Positions 36,379-45,419 are shown, counted from the stretch's first letter. The stretch: 64,000 nt of DNA from an uncultured cyanobacterium (GCA_937944885.1 CALFBB010000012.1:1-64000); one strand, 5' to 3'. Translations and numbers: made by a program. The notes: generated by a model from the letters alone, not told the origin.

Positions 36379-37452
36379 ATGAACCAATCCATCAGTGGGA
36401 TCCAAGCAATCCATCACCTGCACTTTTATCTGCGGGATCTACCCTATTGGCAGGAGCAGTTTTGTCAGGTTTGGGGGTTTCAAATCGAGCGGCAAGCCCC
36501 CCACACGCTGGACCTGTGTCAGGGATCCCTTCGTTTGCGGCTTTCTCAGCCTGCCCATGGGGGGGATGAAGTGGATCGTTATTTGCAGCAGCATCCTCCC
36601 GGCGTTGTGGATGTGGCTTTGGCGGTGGGGCAAGAGGTGGTGGATGTGGTGGCGCAGCTGCAAGGGCGGGGTGCGGAGGTGGAAAGGATGCCGATACAAC
36701 CGGAGGCAGGATCAGCCCATTGGTGTTTACGCACGCCTTATGGGCTGAGGCACTCTTTAATCCCAGGGTCAGCCCCGGCCTCTCCCTATCGGTTGTTTTC
36801 TCACCTTGACCATGTGGTGCTGAATGTCGAGCAGGGATCCCTGCAGGCGGCGGCAGAGTGGTATGGGCAGGTGTTGGGCTGGAGGTGTCTTTACCGCTAC
36901 AGCATTAGCACCGATTACTCCGGCTTAGAAAGTGTTGTGATTGGGGATCCTAGCTTGGGGATTCATCTGGCCATCAACGAGCCCACATCGCCTAGCTCCC
37001 AGATTCAGGAATTTTTGGATGTCCATCATGGCCCTGGTATTCAACATGTGGCCTTACACAGCCCGGATATTGTGGCTAGCCTACGTCAGTTGCGCCGAGC
37101 GGGCGTGACATTTTTACAGGTACCACCCAGCTATTACGCAAACCTAGAAAACCAGTTGAGCACCAAGTTAGGACTGGAGAAGGGAGTGGGTAGCCTTTTT
37201 AGGGCTCGCATCTGTTGGCAAGACCTGGTGGAACAGGAGATCCTGTTGGATGTTACCTTGCCCTCTTCTGAGCAGACTCCTCTTTTGCTGCAAACCTTTA
37301 CACAACCTCTCTTCCATCAACCGACTTTTTTCTTCGAGATCATCCAACGGCTGGGGGGAGCCACCGGCTTTGGGGAAGGCAATTTTCAGGCTTTGTTCGA
37401 AGCTCTAGAACGGCAGCAGCGACAACGGACCCTTGCCCGGTGGGGAAGGTGA
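36379..37452 (+). CDS. 4-hydroxyphenylpyruvate dioxygenase
   Basis: Converts 4-hydroxyphenylpyruvate to homogentisate; in cyanobacteria this feeds tocopherol synthesis and tyrosine breakdown. 357 residues from the ATG at 36379; GTG at 36355 is an alternative. The two vicinal-oxygen-chelate domains are visible, and the iron ligands are His145 (SHLDHVVLNV), His223 (GPGIQHVALHS) and Glu320 (FFFEIIQR). VPPSYYANLE and the C-terminal GFGEGNFQALFEALE helix are also typical. The gene end overlaps the convergent response regulator by 48 bp. Confidence 0.92.
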   Translation: MNQSISGIQAIHHLHFYLRDLPYWQEQFCQVWGFQIERQAPHTLDLCQGSLRLRLSQPAHGGDEVDRYLQQHPPGVVDVALAVGQEVVDVVAQLQGRGAEVERMPIQPEAGSAHWCLRTPYGLRHSLIPGSAPASPYRLFSHLDHVVLNVEQGSLQAAAEWYGQVLGWRCLYRYSISTDYSGLESVVIGDPSLGIHLAINEPTSPSSQIQEFLDVHHGPGIQHVALHSPDIVASLRQLRRAGVTFLQVPPSYYANLENQLSTKLGLEKGVGSLFRARICWQDLVEQEILLDVTLPSSEQTPLLLQTFTQPLFHQPTFFFEIIQRLGGATGFGEGNFQALFEALERQQRQRTLARWGR

Positions 37453-37818
37453 ATCCGCCAACTGGGTGGCCACTGTCGTCAACAGTTCGGTCTGGTCAAC
37501 AGGTTGGGTTAGGTAGGCATTGCAGCCTAGGCTCAGCCCCTGTTTGATGTCTTCCTGGCTGGTTTTGCAGGAGAGAAAAACAAAGGGAATGTGAGCGGTG
37601 GAGGAATCCCGTCTAAGGGCGTCCAACACTCCGTAGCCATTTAACTTAGGCATGACCACATCGCACACTACCAGATCCGGTGGCAGAGAGCGCACCAAGC
37701 GCAACCCTGCCTCCCCATCCGGGGCAGCACTGGTGTCGTACCCGGCCCGTTGCAGCAGCTTTTCTAAGTAGGTGCGGATCGGCGGCTCATCTTCAATAAT
37801 TAAAATTCGTTTGCGCAT
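37405..37818 (-). CDS. single-domain response regulator with altered conserved lysine
   Basis: 137 residues from the ATG at 37818. REC fold: acidic pocket Glu9/Asp10/Glu11, phosphoacceptor Asp53 in VVCDVVMPKLNGYG, and switch Ser83 in FLSCKTS. The usual K-P near the end is Gln105-Pro (AYLTQPVD), so the lysine that contacts the phosphoryl group is missing. Such receivers often phosphorylate poorly or act constitutively, which is family knowledge. The C-terminal tail is Pro-rich with no output domain. No histidine kinase is adjacent. It overlaps the end of the HPPD gene on the opposite strand. Confidence 0.88.
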   Translation of the reverse strand: MRKRILIIEDEPPIRTYLEKLLQRAGYDTSAAPDGEAGLRLVRSLPPDLVVCDVVMPKLNGYGVLDALRRDSSTAHIPFVFLSCKTSQEDIKQGLSLGCNAYLTQPVDQTELLTTVATQLADSPSPPGKGPLSLLPF

Positions 37819-38115
37819 GATGGAAGTTTGGCGGAGAGACAACAAAATCCAAAAGCAGGAGTTCAGGCTGGTCCCAAGTATAGGGAACCTAAGCTTACTG
37901 AGTAAGCTTACTGAGAAATAGTAGAGAAATGTTCGGGATTAAAACCTCCGCCAAATCGCTCACTTCCGGGATCCCACAGGCTGAAAGTCAATGAAAACGG
38001 CTTTCTTCTCCATAAGCCTACTTAAGATAGCCAGTCAGTGAAGTTACCAGAAAGCACTCTAGGCCCCGTCCTACCGCTACGGGGAAAGCTTGCCCAGTCC
38101 GACAGGGAGTAGGGC
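37819..38115. other. intergenic region with a short tandem repeat
   Basis: About 300 bp. It contains two near-perfect 13-bp units, AAGCTTACTGAGT and AAGCTTACTGAGA (about 37890-37915). The second half includes CTACGGGGAAAGCTTGCCC (about 38078), and a shorter match, GAAAGCTTGCC, occurs near the tnpB remnant at about 9694. No gene is seen. Confidence 0.4.
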
Positions 38116-39057
38116 CTATTCTGGTTTGAGTTGTCGCTCCATCAGTCTGGCTAGGGCAGCAGCGGGAGTGGTCTGTCCCTGTAACAAAAGGTATACCTCC
38201 TCCGTGATGGGTACGGGGATCCCCTGTTGAGCGGCGATTTTCAGCAAGACTGGGGTAGTGTGGATCCCTTCGGCGGTGCCCTCAATGTCTGCCAGTACCT
38301 GTGACAGGGGCTTTCCCTGTCCCAAGCCATAACCAACTCGGTAGTTGCGGCTGAGGGAGCTATGGCAGGTGGCCAGCAAATCTCCCAACCCCGAGAGACC
38401 GTTGAAGGTATCCGGCCGTCCTCCCAAGCGGGATCCCACCCGAATGATCTCTGCCAACCCGCGCGTCACCAGAGCCGAGCGAGCATTGGTCCCCAATTGC
38501 AGCCCATCACATACCCCTACGGCAATGGCAATCACATTTTTGAGGGTGCCCCCTAGCTCCACTCCAATCGGGTCGCTGCTGGTGTAAAGACGAAACCGCT
38601 CAGAAGAAAAGGCCTGTTGCACCTCTACAGCAGCCTGGGGATCCCGGCTGGCCACCACCGCTGCTGCCGGTAACCCCTGACGGATCTCTGCCGAAAGGTT
38701 GGGCCCAGATAATACCACCAGCGGCTGTTTCGGGAAAGCAGCCTGCCAAATTTGGGTTGGGGTAAGCAACTGCAAGGGATCCAAGCCCTTGGTGGCAGAA
38801 ACCAAAACCGCCTCAGCCGGGATCCCAATCTCTTTTACCGCTTGCACCAAGGGGCGTACCCCCGCCATGGACACTGCCGAAACCATGATCTCCGCCCCCT
38901 GTAAAACCGCGGCCAAATCGGGGGCAGTGCGTCGATCCCATACCCGCACACGATGCCCCTGGGCCTCCGCCAGCATAGCCAGGGTACTTCCCCAAGCGCC
39001 GGCTCCCAAAATGGCAATGGTCCGAACCCTGGTGCCTTTCCCAGTTCTATCCTTCAT
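38116..39057 (-). CDS. gpsA: NAD(P)+-dependent glycerol-3-phosphate dehydrogenase
   Basis: Reduces dihydroxyacetone phosphate to sn-glycerol-3-phosphate for membrane lipid synthesis. 313 residues, the usual size. N-terminal Rossmann motif ILGAGAWGSTLA (17-27), SATKGL, VLSGPNLSAEI and the catalytic lysine in LGGTLKNVIAIAVGV, then NGLSGLGDLLATC and VEGIHTTPVLL-like AEGIHTTPVLLKIA. Normal composition. Divergent from the alpha/beta hydrolase gene over about 100 bp. Confidence 0.96.
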   Translation of the reverse strand: MKDRTGKGTRVRTIAILGAGAWGSTLAMLAEAQGHRVRVWDRRTAPDLAAVLQGAEIMVSAVSMAGVRPLVQAVKEIGIPAEAVLVSATKGLDPLQLLTPTQIWQAAFPKQPLVVLSGPNLSAEIRQGLPAAAVVASRDPQAAVEVQQAFSSERFRLYTSSDPIGVELGGTLKNVIAIAVGVCDGLQLGTNARSALVTRGLAEIIRVGSRLGGRPDTFNGLSGLGDLLATCHSSLSRNYRVGYGLGQGKPLSQVLADIEGTAEGIHTTPVLLKIAAQQGIPVPITEEVYLLLQGQTTPAAALARLMERQLKPE

Positions 39058-39159
39058 TGATTCATCATCTCCGACAGACCTTAACTTGGGGGTGCTCCAC
39101 CCACAAAGGTTAGTATGGGTAAGTACACAATTCTCTGTTTAAGCGAAGAGCAAACAAAG

Positions 39160-40065
39160 ATGGCGGAAGCAGGGATCCCGCGCCTCCCTTCTAACGTGAC
39201 AGCCAAAATGGGCAGTTGGCAGCATGGTTATGCCCTCACCAATGGCATTCAACTGCACTATGTCACCCAAGGGGAAGGGGAATTGGTGATCCTGCTGCAT
39301 GGCTTCCCTGAGTTTTGGTATTCCTGGCGGCATCAGATTCCGGTATTAGCACAGCGATTCCGGGTGGTCGCTCCGGATATGCGCGGTTACAACGATTCTG
39401 ACAAGCCCGATCACGGCTACGACCTGGATACCCTCACTGAGGATATACGTGGTTTGCTCACCTACTTTGGGGCAAAAACCGCTTCGGTAGTGGCCCACGA
39501 TTGGGGAGGCGCTATTGCCTGGCATTGGGCACAGTTTTTCCCAGAGGAAATCCGTAAATTGGCGGTGCTCAACTCGCCTCATCCCGCCTGTTTTCGGCGC
39601 GAGTTTCTTAGCAGCTTAGATCAAGTGCGGCGCAGTTGGTACATGTTCTTTTTCCAGTTGCCTTGGTTACCAGAATGGTTACTCCAACGGGATCTAGCCG
39701 ACTGGGTGCGGAGGATTTTTCAAGATACCTCCGTGCGCAAAAGTGCCTTTACCCGTCATGAGCTGCAGCTTTACCAAGAAGCTTTGTCCAAACCCAAGGT
39801 TCTCACCTCTGCCCTCAACTATTACCGGCAGCTGTTTAACTTGCCGACATTGCAAAACTTATTTTTGCAGCCGCTGCGGCAGATCCTTGCTCCTACCCTG
39901 CTGATCTGGGGAGAAGAAGACTTTGCTCTCAGTCGCGAGCTGACTGAAGGCATGGACTCATTTTTTCCCAACGGCATCCGCAAAGAGTACATCCCCGAAT
40001 GTGGCCACTGGGCCCAGCAGGAGGCACCCCAAACCGTGAATCGCTTGTTGATGGACTTTCTCTGA
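39160..40065 (+). CDS. alpha/beta hydrolase, epoxide hydrolase-like
   Basis: 301 residues from the ATG at 39160; an ATG 15 codons earlier is in the frame. Motifs: oxyanion HGFPEFWYSW, nucleophile elbow VAHDWGGAIAW with Asp in place of Ser, acid in WGEEDFALS and the histidine in ECGHWAQQE. The Asp nucleophile and HGFPE place it among epoxide hydrolases and haloalkane dehalogenase relatives. Two cap-domain tyrosines needed for epoxide activation may be at YMFF and ALNYYRQ. The true substrate is unknown. The gcvH gene begins 74 bp downstream. Confidence 0.88.
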   Translation: MAEAGIPRLPSNVTAKMGSWQHGYALTNGIQLHYVTQGEGELVILLHGFPEFWYSWRHQIPVLAQRFRVVAPDMRGYNDSDKPDHGYDLDTLTEDIRGLLTYFGAKTASVVAHDWGGAIAWHWAQFFPEEIRKLAVLNSPHPACFRREFLSSLDQVRRSWYMFFFQLPWLPEWLLQRDLADWVRRIFQDTSVRKSAFTRHELQLYQEALSKPKVLTSALNYYRQLFNLPTLQNLFLQPLRQILAPTLLIWGEEDFALSRELTEGMDSFFPNGIRKEYIPECGHWAQQEAPQTVNRLLMDFL

Positions 40066-40139
40066 AAAGTGTACGGGATAGGCGGGGGTGTCCTTTCCAT
40101 CTAAAATGATTCACTGAATCCTGCATCGAGAGAACCTGC

Positions 40140-40529
40140 ATGGCCTTGGACTATCCATCTCACCTACGCTATGTGGATACCCATGAGTACATCCGTGTTG
40201 AGGATGACATTGCGGTGATCGGCATTACTGCTTATGCTGTTGACCAGTTGGGAGATATTGTCTTTGTCGGTCTGCCAGAAGAAGGAGCTGAGCTGGAAAA
40301 GGGGGAAAGCTTCGGCTCGGTGGAATCGGTCAAAGCAGTCGAGGATCTCTACGCGCCCCTTTCGGGAGAGGTTGTAGCTGTGAATAAGGCCGTGGTAGAC
40401 AGCCCAGAAAGCATTGCCGATGATCCCTACGGCGATGGCTGGTTGCTCAAGGTGCGCATTGCCAATCCTGAAGATCTGGATGAGACGATGAGTGCTGAGG
40501 CCTATGCCAGCTTGGTGGAAGGGGCTTAA
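40140..40529 (+). CDS. gcvH: glycine cleavage system H protein
   Basis: Carries the aminomethyl group on lipoyllysine between the P, T and L proteins, a step of photorespiratory glycine breakdown. 129 residues. Marks: HEYIRVEDDIAVIGIT, QLGDIVFVGLPE, and the lipoylated Lys65 in SVESVKAVEDLYAPLSG EV. The C-terminal DPYGDGWLLKVR is typical. No gcvP or gcvT is in the window. TAAAAT about 30 bp before the ATG could be a -10 box, without a clear -35. Confidence 0.96.
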   Translation: MALDYPSHLRYVDTHEYIRVEDDIAVIGITAYAVDQLGDIVFVGLPEEGAELEKGESFGSVESVKAVEDLYAPLSGEVVAVNKAVVDSPESIADDPYGDGWLLKVRIANPEDLDETMSAEAYASLVEGA

Positions 40530-41229
40530 CTCGATAGCGGTTCTAGCGTTGGTCAGTATACCTTGATGCCCTTGCCAAGATGCCCTTGCCAAGTTTCCCT
40601 TCCCCCCAGGGTGAGGAGAGTGCAAGCTGTGCTCTCCAGCCCTATCTGACTATCTGAAATGGCTCAAAACATTCGATGGGCCGGGTGGGGATCCCTGGGG
40701 TTTGGGTAGATCATTATAGATCATTATTATCATTATTAGATAGATCATAGGGTGGATCATAAGCTAAGCAGCAGGGGAGCTTACTCCGCCGCTAGGCTAC
40801 TCCTATTCTGCTCCTATTCTTCTCTTCTCTGATCCTTACTCTGATATGGAATGAATCACCTGCTGCATCTGCTGTTTGGTCCGCTGCGGGTGTGGCTACC
40901 GGAATGGGTAAAGGTGCTCGGGTCTAGGGGTGCGTTCACCGCTAGTATTCGGGGATAGTATTCGGGTATCCGCTAAATTGGGGTGTGGGGATGCGGGTGG
41001 GCTGACAGGTTTGGGCCCAAAAGACCCAAGGTCATTAGAGGTAGGGCGATCAGCCAAGAGTGACTCACAAGAGGGACTCAATTGTGAATCAATCACTCAA
41101 CTTCAGCCTTCACTTCATCAGATCTAACTCCACCCAGAAGGTTCAATCGGTACAGTAAGGGATCCCTGGCTAAGTAGTTATTATAACCTGACCTTAATGT
41201 TGCTGTGGTAGCCTTTGGGACGGTCTTTC
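40530..41229. other. long intergenic region with several short tandem duplications
   Basis: About 700 bp without a supported gene. It contains a perfect 14-bp tandem repeat GATGCCCTTGCCAA (40565-40578 and 40579-40592), a 10-bp one TAGATCATTA (40707-40716 and 40717-40726), and looser repeats of GATCAT up to 40780 and of GTATTCGGG near 40950. A 35-codon frame at 40851-40958 is hydrophobic but not convincing. This density of small duplications is the highest in the window. Confidence 0.6.
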
Positions 41230-42606
41230 ATGAGTACAACCGCATTCTTTATGATGAATACTCGTCGTACTTTCCTGGCTGTTGTCGCTAGCCTGGTGGC
41301 AGCCTCTAGTGCTGCTTTGCTGGGTACCGACAGCTTTGCCCAGTCCCCAGCTGATGTAAAAGTTTGGATTGCTTTCACCGATAACCGCCTCGATTGGACT
41401 CGAGAAAAGGCGGCTGAATTTAACAAACAGTTTCCCCAGTACAACGTTACAGTTGAAGGCTACGGTAACTACGAAGAAATCCAGCAGGCCACGGATCTGG
41501 CTATTCAGCAAAATGCTGCTCCTGCTGTGGTGCAGTGGTTTGAAGTGGGTACCCAACGGGCACGGGATTTTGGTTACTTTAAGTCGATTGCCGATGCGCT
41601 AGGCGAACGTACAGAAGTGAACGGGATCCCGGTCAATTTTGACGATTTCATTCAGCCGGTGGTGAGCTATTACACCCTAGACGGCAAGTTCACCTCCATG
41701 CCCTGGAACAGTTCTAGCCCCATTCTTTACTCCAACACTGCCATTCTGAAGAAGGCGGGCATTGAGACTCCACCTGCCACCTGGCAAGAGGTGGAAGCTG
41801 CCTGTGAGAAAATCATGGCTTTGGCGGATGCTCCTCAGGGTTGCATCACCTGGCCCAACCACGGTTGGTTTTACGAGCAGTGGATGGCTCAGCAGAATGC
41901 CATTCTTGCCAACAACCAGAATGGTCGCCTGAAACGGGCTACCCGCTTGTTCTTGGATTCAGAACCTTCTGTGGCCATTGCCTCCTGGTGGCAAAGTATG
42001 GAAGACAAGGGCTACTACGTGTATAGCGGTCGCCAGCGGGACTGGGCTGCTACCGAGCAAGCAATTCAGACCGGTACTGTTGCCATGGCCATTACCAGCA
42101 GTGCGGATGCTGCCAACATCACCAATGCCGCTAAGGAAAACAAGATTGATATCGTCACCAGTCGCATGCCCTACAATGCCGATATGGGTTGGACGGGCAA
42201 TCTCATCGGAGGAGCCAGTCTCTGGTTGGTAAAGGACTTGCCTAAAGAGGTGGAGGAAGGGGCCCTCTCGTTCATGCTCTGGCTGAACAACACTGAAAAT
42301 GCAGCCGAATGGCACAAGGTCACAGGGTACTTGCCGATTCGGGAAAGCTCTGTGGAACTGCTGGAAAAAGAAGGCTGGTTCAAGGAAAACCCCAACTTCT
42401 TTACCGCTAGCGACCAGATCAATAACTCCACTGTAACCATTGCCACGCGGGGTGCGCTGCTGGGATCCTTCCCGCAAACTCGGGATGTGATTACCCAAAC
42501 TATGGAGGATCTGATGCTCAAGGGTGGGGATCCAGAAGAGGCGATGATCAAGGCCAATGAGCGGGCCAATCAACTGCTTGCCGAGTACAACTCCCTCTAC
42601 AACTAG
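41230..42606 (+). CDS. ABC transporter solute-binding protein, UgpB-like
   Basis: 458 residues from the ATG at 41230; other starts lie at 41251 and 41254. The N-terminus has a twin-arginine pattern (NTRRTFLAVVASLVAASSA) ahead of an A-x-A-type cleavage site at DSFAQ, so Tat export is possible. The core resembles family 1 binding proteins for sn-glycerol-3-phosphate or sugars: AFTDNRLDWTREKAAEFNKQ, PAVVQWFEVGTQRARD, MPWNSSSPILYSNTAILKKA, LIGGASLWLV and WHKVTGYLPIRESS. The N-terminal VKVWIAFTDN lacks a lipobox. The next gene is a permease of the same system. Confidence 0.85.
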   Translation: MSTTAFFMMNTRRTFLAVVASLVAASSAALLGTDSFAQSPADVKVWIAFTDNRLDWTREKAAEFNKQFPQYNVTVEGYGNYEEIQQATDLAIQQNAAPAVVQWFEVGTQRARDFGYFKSIADALGERTEVNGIPVNFDDFIQPVVSYYTLDGKFTSMPWNSSSPILYSNTAILKKAGIETPPATWQEVEAACEKIMALADAPQGCITWPNHGWFYEQWMAQQNAILANNQNGRLKRATRLFLDSEPSVAIASWWQSMEDKGYYVYSGRQRDWAATEQAIQTGTVAMAITSSADAANITNAAKENKIDIVTSRMPYNADMGWTGNLIGGASLWLVKDLPKEVEEGALSFMLWLNNTENAAEWHKVTGYLPIRESSVELLEKEGWFKENPNFFTASDQINNSTVTIATRGALLGSFPQTRDVITQTMEDLMLKGGDPEEAMIKANERANQLLAEYNSLYN

Positions 42607-42717
42607 AGGATGAATCGGTTGGAGGTTGCTGAATCAGGGGTGGGTGTGGTGCCTGCCCCTTGGTAGATACAAGCTTCGTCCTGAGGAGAAGCTAAGGCAA
42701 TGGTTTGGGGAAAATAT

Positions 42718-42756
42718 CAACACTTAGGTTCAACACTTAGGTTCAGCACTTAGGTT
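42718..42756. repeat. 13-bp tandem repeat, three copies
   Basis: CAACACTTAGGTT at 42718-42730 and 42731-42743, then CAGCACTTAGGTT (one change) at 42744-42756. It lies in the 180-bp gap between the binding-protein and permease genes, 30 bp before the permease start, where it could affect spacing or transcript stability. Confidence 0.9.
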
Positions 42757-42786
42757 GTGGTGAGAGAAAGACCGGGGTAAGAAGCG

Positions 42787-43989
42787 ATGCTGGGGCTGCT
42801 CCCAATACTGGTGCCACTGTTGGCAGGATTCATCGGAGCCATTGGGGTGGGATCCCGTTTTCGGCGTCTGGGGCGTTCCGGGCTGTTGGGGGCAGCCTGT
42901 GGAGGTCTGGCGGGAGGCTTGGGATCCCTGATTTTTATGGCACCGCTGCATTTCTGCCCGTTTGAGCCGGAGCGGAAACTGATTGATGGGGTGTTTGGGG
43001 TAGGGTTGGTGCTGCTGGGAATGGCCATCCCGCTGGGGCCGCTGCTGGGGTGGACCGAGGGGGAGTACCGCCGTCAATCGGGGATGCAACCGACAACCCG
43101 CCAAGAAAAGGGCATTTTTAGGCAGTGGTGGCTGGCCTGGTTGCTGCTGCTGCCGACTCTCACTATTTTGGTGCTGTTTTTGTATTACCCCGGGTTGGAT
43201 ACCTTTCGACTTTCTACGCTGCTCACTTTTGTGGGGGCACCCCGTAGCCGCTTTGTCTGTGTGGATAATTTCACCGGTTTGCTAACGGATCGCACCTATT
43301 TACGCAGTGTTGGTATTACTTTTGCCATTTCTGCTGCCATTGTTGTCTTCGGGTTGTCCGCATCTCTTTTGATTGCAACGCTGGCCTATCAGCCGATTCG
43401 AGGGGCGGCTATTTATCGGATTCTGCTGGTTTGGCCTTATGCCATTTCTCCGGCAGTGGCTGGGATCATCTTTTTTATTATGTTTAACCCTTTGGGGGGA
43501 GTGGCCAATTATCTGCTAGGGTTGATAGGGATCCCCCGCCTCAATTGGTTGGGTGATCCCAACCTAGCTCCCTGGGTGGTGATTTTCGCCAGTATTTGGA
43601 AACAGATGGGCTACAACATTTTGTTTTATATTGCCGGCTTACAAAACTTACCCAAAGATCTACAGGAAGCGGCTGCAATTGATGGAGCTGGGGCTTTGCG
43701 CCGCTTTCTGACAATCACCATACCTTTGCTCTCTCCGATCACCTTTTTCTTGGTGATCACCAATATGACCTATGCTTTTTTTGATATCTTTGGCACGATT
43801 GATCTATTGACTGCCGGCGGCCCTTCTGGATCCACCTCGGTGTTGATCTATGAGATTTACAAAATTGGGGTCTCCTCTGGCAATTTAGGCAGAGCTGCCG
43901 CCCAATCCATTGTGCTGTTTTTGATAGTGGTGGGCCTGACCATCCTCCAATTCCGCACGACAGAGCGCAATGTTACCTATGGAGGTTAA
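42787..43989 (+). CDS. ABC transporter permease, UgpA/MalF-like, with N-terminal extension
   Basis: 400 residues. About 110 N-terminal residues hold three extra hydrophobic segments (LGLLPILVPLLAGFIGAIGV, LLGAACGGLAGGLGSLIF and GVGLVLLGMAIPLGPLLG), unlike the compact UgpA. After residue 115 a normal six-helix permease follows, with VWPYAISPAVAGIIFFIMFN and the EAA loop EAAAIDGAGALRRFLTITIP. Pairs with the binding protein upstream. The second permease and the ATPase are not nearby: the next gene is on the other strand. The gpsA gene is 4 kb away, which makes glycerol-3-phosphate a reasonable but unproven substrate. Confidence 0.88.
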   Translation: MLGLLPILVPLLAGFIGAIGVGSRFRRLGRSGLLGAACGGLAGGLGSLIFMAPLHFCPFEPERKLIDGVFGVGLVLLGMAIPLGPLLGWTEGEYRRQSGMQPTTRQEKGIFRQWWLAWLLLLPTLTILVLFLYYPGLDTFRLSTLLTFVGAPRSRFVCVDNFTGLLTDRTYLRSVGITFAISAAIVVFGLSASLLIATLAYQPIRGAAIYRILLVWPYAISPAVAGIIFFIMFNPLGGVANYLLGLIGIPRLNWLGDPNLAPWVVIFASIWKQMGYNILFYIAGLQNLPKDLQEAAAIDGAGALRRFLTITIPLLSPITFFLVITNMTYAFFDIFGTIDLLTAGGPSGSTSVLIYEIYKIGVSSGNLGRAAAQSIVLFLIVVGLTILQFRTTERNVTYGG

Positions 43990-44006
43990 CTGCCTCAGAT
44001 TCTTAG

Positions 44007-45368
44007 CTACCCATTGGCGGCAGTTGGGATCCCTAAGAAAGGTGGGTTGGCGGCTTGCTGTTGCTGGACCAACTGACTGAACTCGCGCTCAAAGGTAACC
44101 AGGGCACGGTTGGTTTTCCCCCCCAGGTAGAGGCCCGCTTCGGTTTGCAAGGCCCAGATTTGGCTATGGCTGAAGTAGCTCATCACCACTCCCGCCATCA
44201 ACAGGGCAAAGCCAAGATACACCCATGGGATACCGGGATCCGATTTGATTTGTAAGCCGGTAGCACCCACCACTTCATCCAGATATAGCGTTAGTCGCTC
44301 GTTGAGAGCCAAGCTCATGCCCTGGCGCAGGGAGCCAATCCATTGGCCATCCTGGTTGTAGAGCAACCCTGTCCCTTGCAGATCCGGCAGCAGCAGGGTT
44401 AGACCCTGACTCAGGTCCGGCTGGGTGGGGACAAAAGCTCCCCACAGTTTGTTGCCTGACTCGGTGCGCACCGGCACCACAGGGAGCTGAAAGCTAGGGC
44501 TGTTGTTAACCCGAATACGGACGCTATCGATAGTCCAGTCTGCCTGGTAGAGGGTAACGCCGCGGTAGCTGAGGGGATGGTTCACAGAAATGGTCTGACG
44601 TTTGACCTCTTCTTCCTGTTTTAGGATGGACAGGTCCGAATAAAACTGCTGGATACGCCCCTCAGGGGAATAGTCAATCCAGAACTTATTCACCCGAATC
44701 TGCCAGGTGGGTAGGTGGGCACGGGCTAACTCCCCGGCGCCGGTTAGGTGCTGAATGGGAGCAGTGCTGCCACTAGGAATCCATTCTTGGGCTGTGAAGC
44801 CGCTGAGGCTACCCCAAATGGCCCCCAAAAGAATCAGCAGCATGCTGACATGCACCAAAATGGGACCGATTCTGCCAATCACCCCCTTGCGGGCGTAGAG
44901 GCGGTTGCCCTCCTGAAACACTGCGTAGCCCCGTTGCCGCAACCGTTCTGGGATCCCATGTAACGTCTGGTGGGGGAGATGGGTGTGAAAAGGTAGACGT
45001 TGAAAGGACTGGGGACGGGTAAAGTAACTCCAGCGGCGGGCTGCCTTTAGCATTGGCCATTGGCGGGTGAAAGAGCAGGCTGCCAAGCTACTGCCAAATA
45101 GGATCAAAATTGCCAGGAACCAAGGGGTGCGGTAGACATGATCCAAGCCCAGCTTAAGGATCACCCGCCAGGTGAGAAATCCAAATAAGGCCGGGTGCTC
45201 GGGATAGTTGGCCCGATAAAAAGCTGGGGTTTCCTCCTGTTCAATCACCGTACCGGTGGCGCTCAAAAGAGCAATCACCAGCAACAGAGCAATAGCCAAG
45301 CGCAAATCCGCCAGCAACGGTAGCAGCTCATGGCGGAAATACCGCCGCACAGAAGCGACCAAATTCAT
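44007..45368 (-). CDS. ccs1: cytochrome c biogenesis protein Ccs1 (ResB family)
   Basis: 453 residues from the ATG at 45368. Three helices near the N-terminus (LRLAIALLLVIALLSATGTV and WFLAILILFGSSLAACSF) and around HVSMLLILLGAIWGSLSG, a large lumenal domain with VNHPLSYRGVTLYQADW, and a last helix (PWVYLGFALLMAGVVMSYFS). It forms the System II haem lyase with CcsA, which is not in this window, attaching haem to apocytochromes c in the lumen. Lies 51 bp after the ccdA stop, same strand, so ccdA-ccs1 is a functional operon. Confidence 0.95.
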   Translation of the reverse strand: MNLVASVRRYFRHELLPLLADLRLAIALLLVIALLSATGTVIEQEETPAFYRANYPEHPALFGFLTWRVILKLGLDHVYRTPWFLAILILFGSSLAACSFTRQWPMLKAARRWSYFTRPQSFQRLPFHTHLPHQTLHGIPERLRQRGYAVFQEGNRLYARKGVIGRIGPILVHVSMLLILLGAIWGSLSGFTAQEWIPSGSTAPIQHLTGAGELARAHLPTWQIRVNKFWIDYSPEGRIQQFYSDLSILKQEEEVKRQTISVNHPLSYRGVTLYQADWTIDSVRIRVNNSPSFQLPVVPVRTESGNKLWGAFVPTQPDLSQGLTLLLPDLQGTGLLYNQDGQWIGSLRQGMSLALNERLTLYLDEVVGATGLQIKSDPGIPWVYLGFALLMAGVVMSYFSHSQIWALQTEAGLYLGGKTNRALVTFEREFSQLVQQQQAANPPFLGIPTAANG

Positions 45369-45419
45369 GGGCAACTAAACCCTAAGCCAGAGAAACAGCA
45401 GCAGGTCTGCCCACCCATC

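Noticed and set aside
40851-40958. A 35-codon hydrophobic frame beginning MNHLLHLLFGPLRVW.
   Set aside because: Only GGA precedes it, it has no known similarity and lies in a region full of short duplications.
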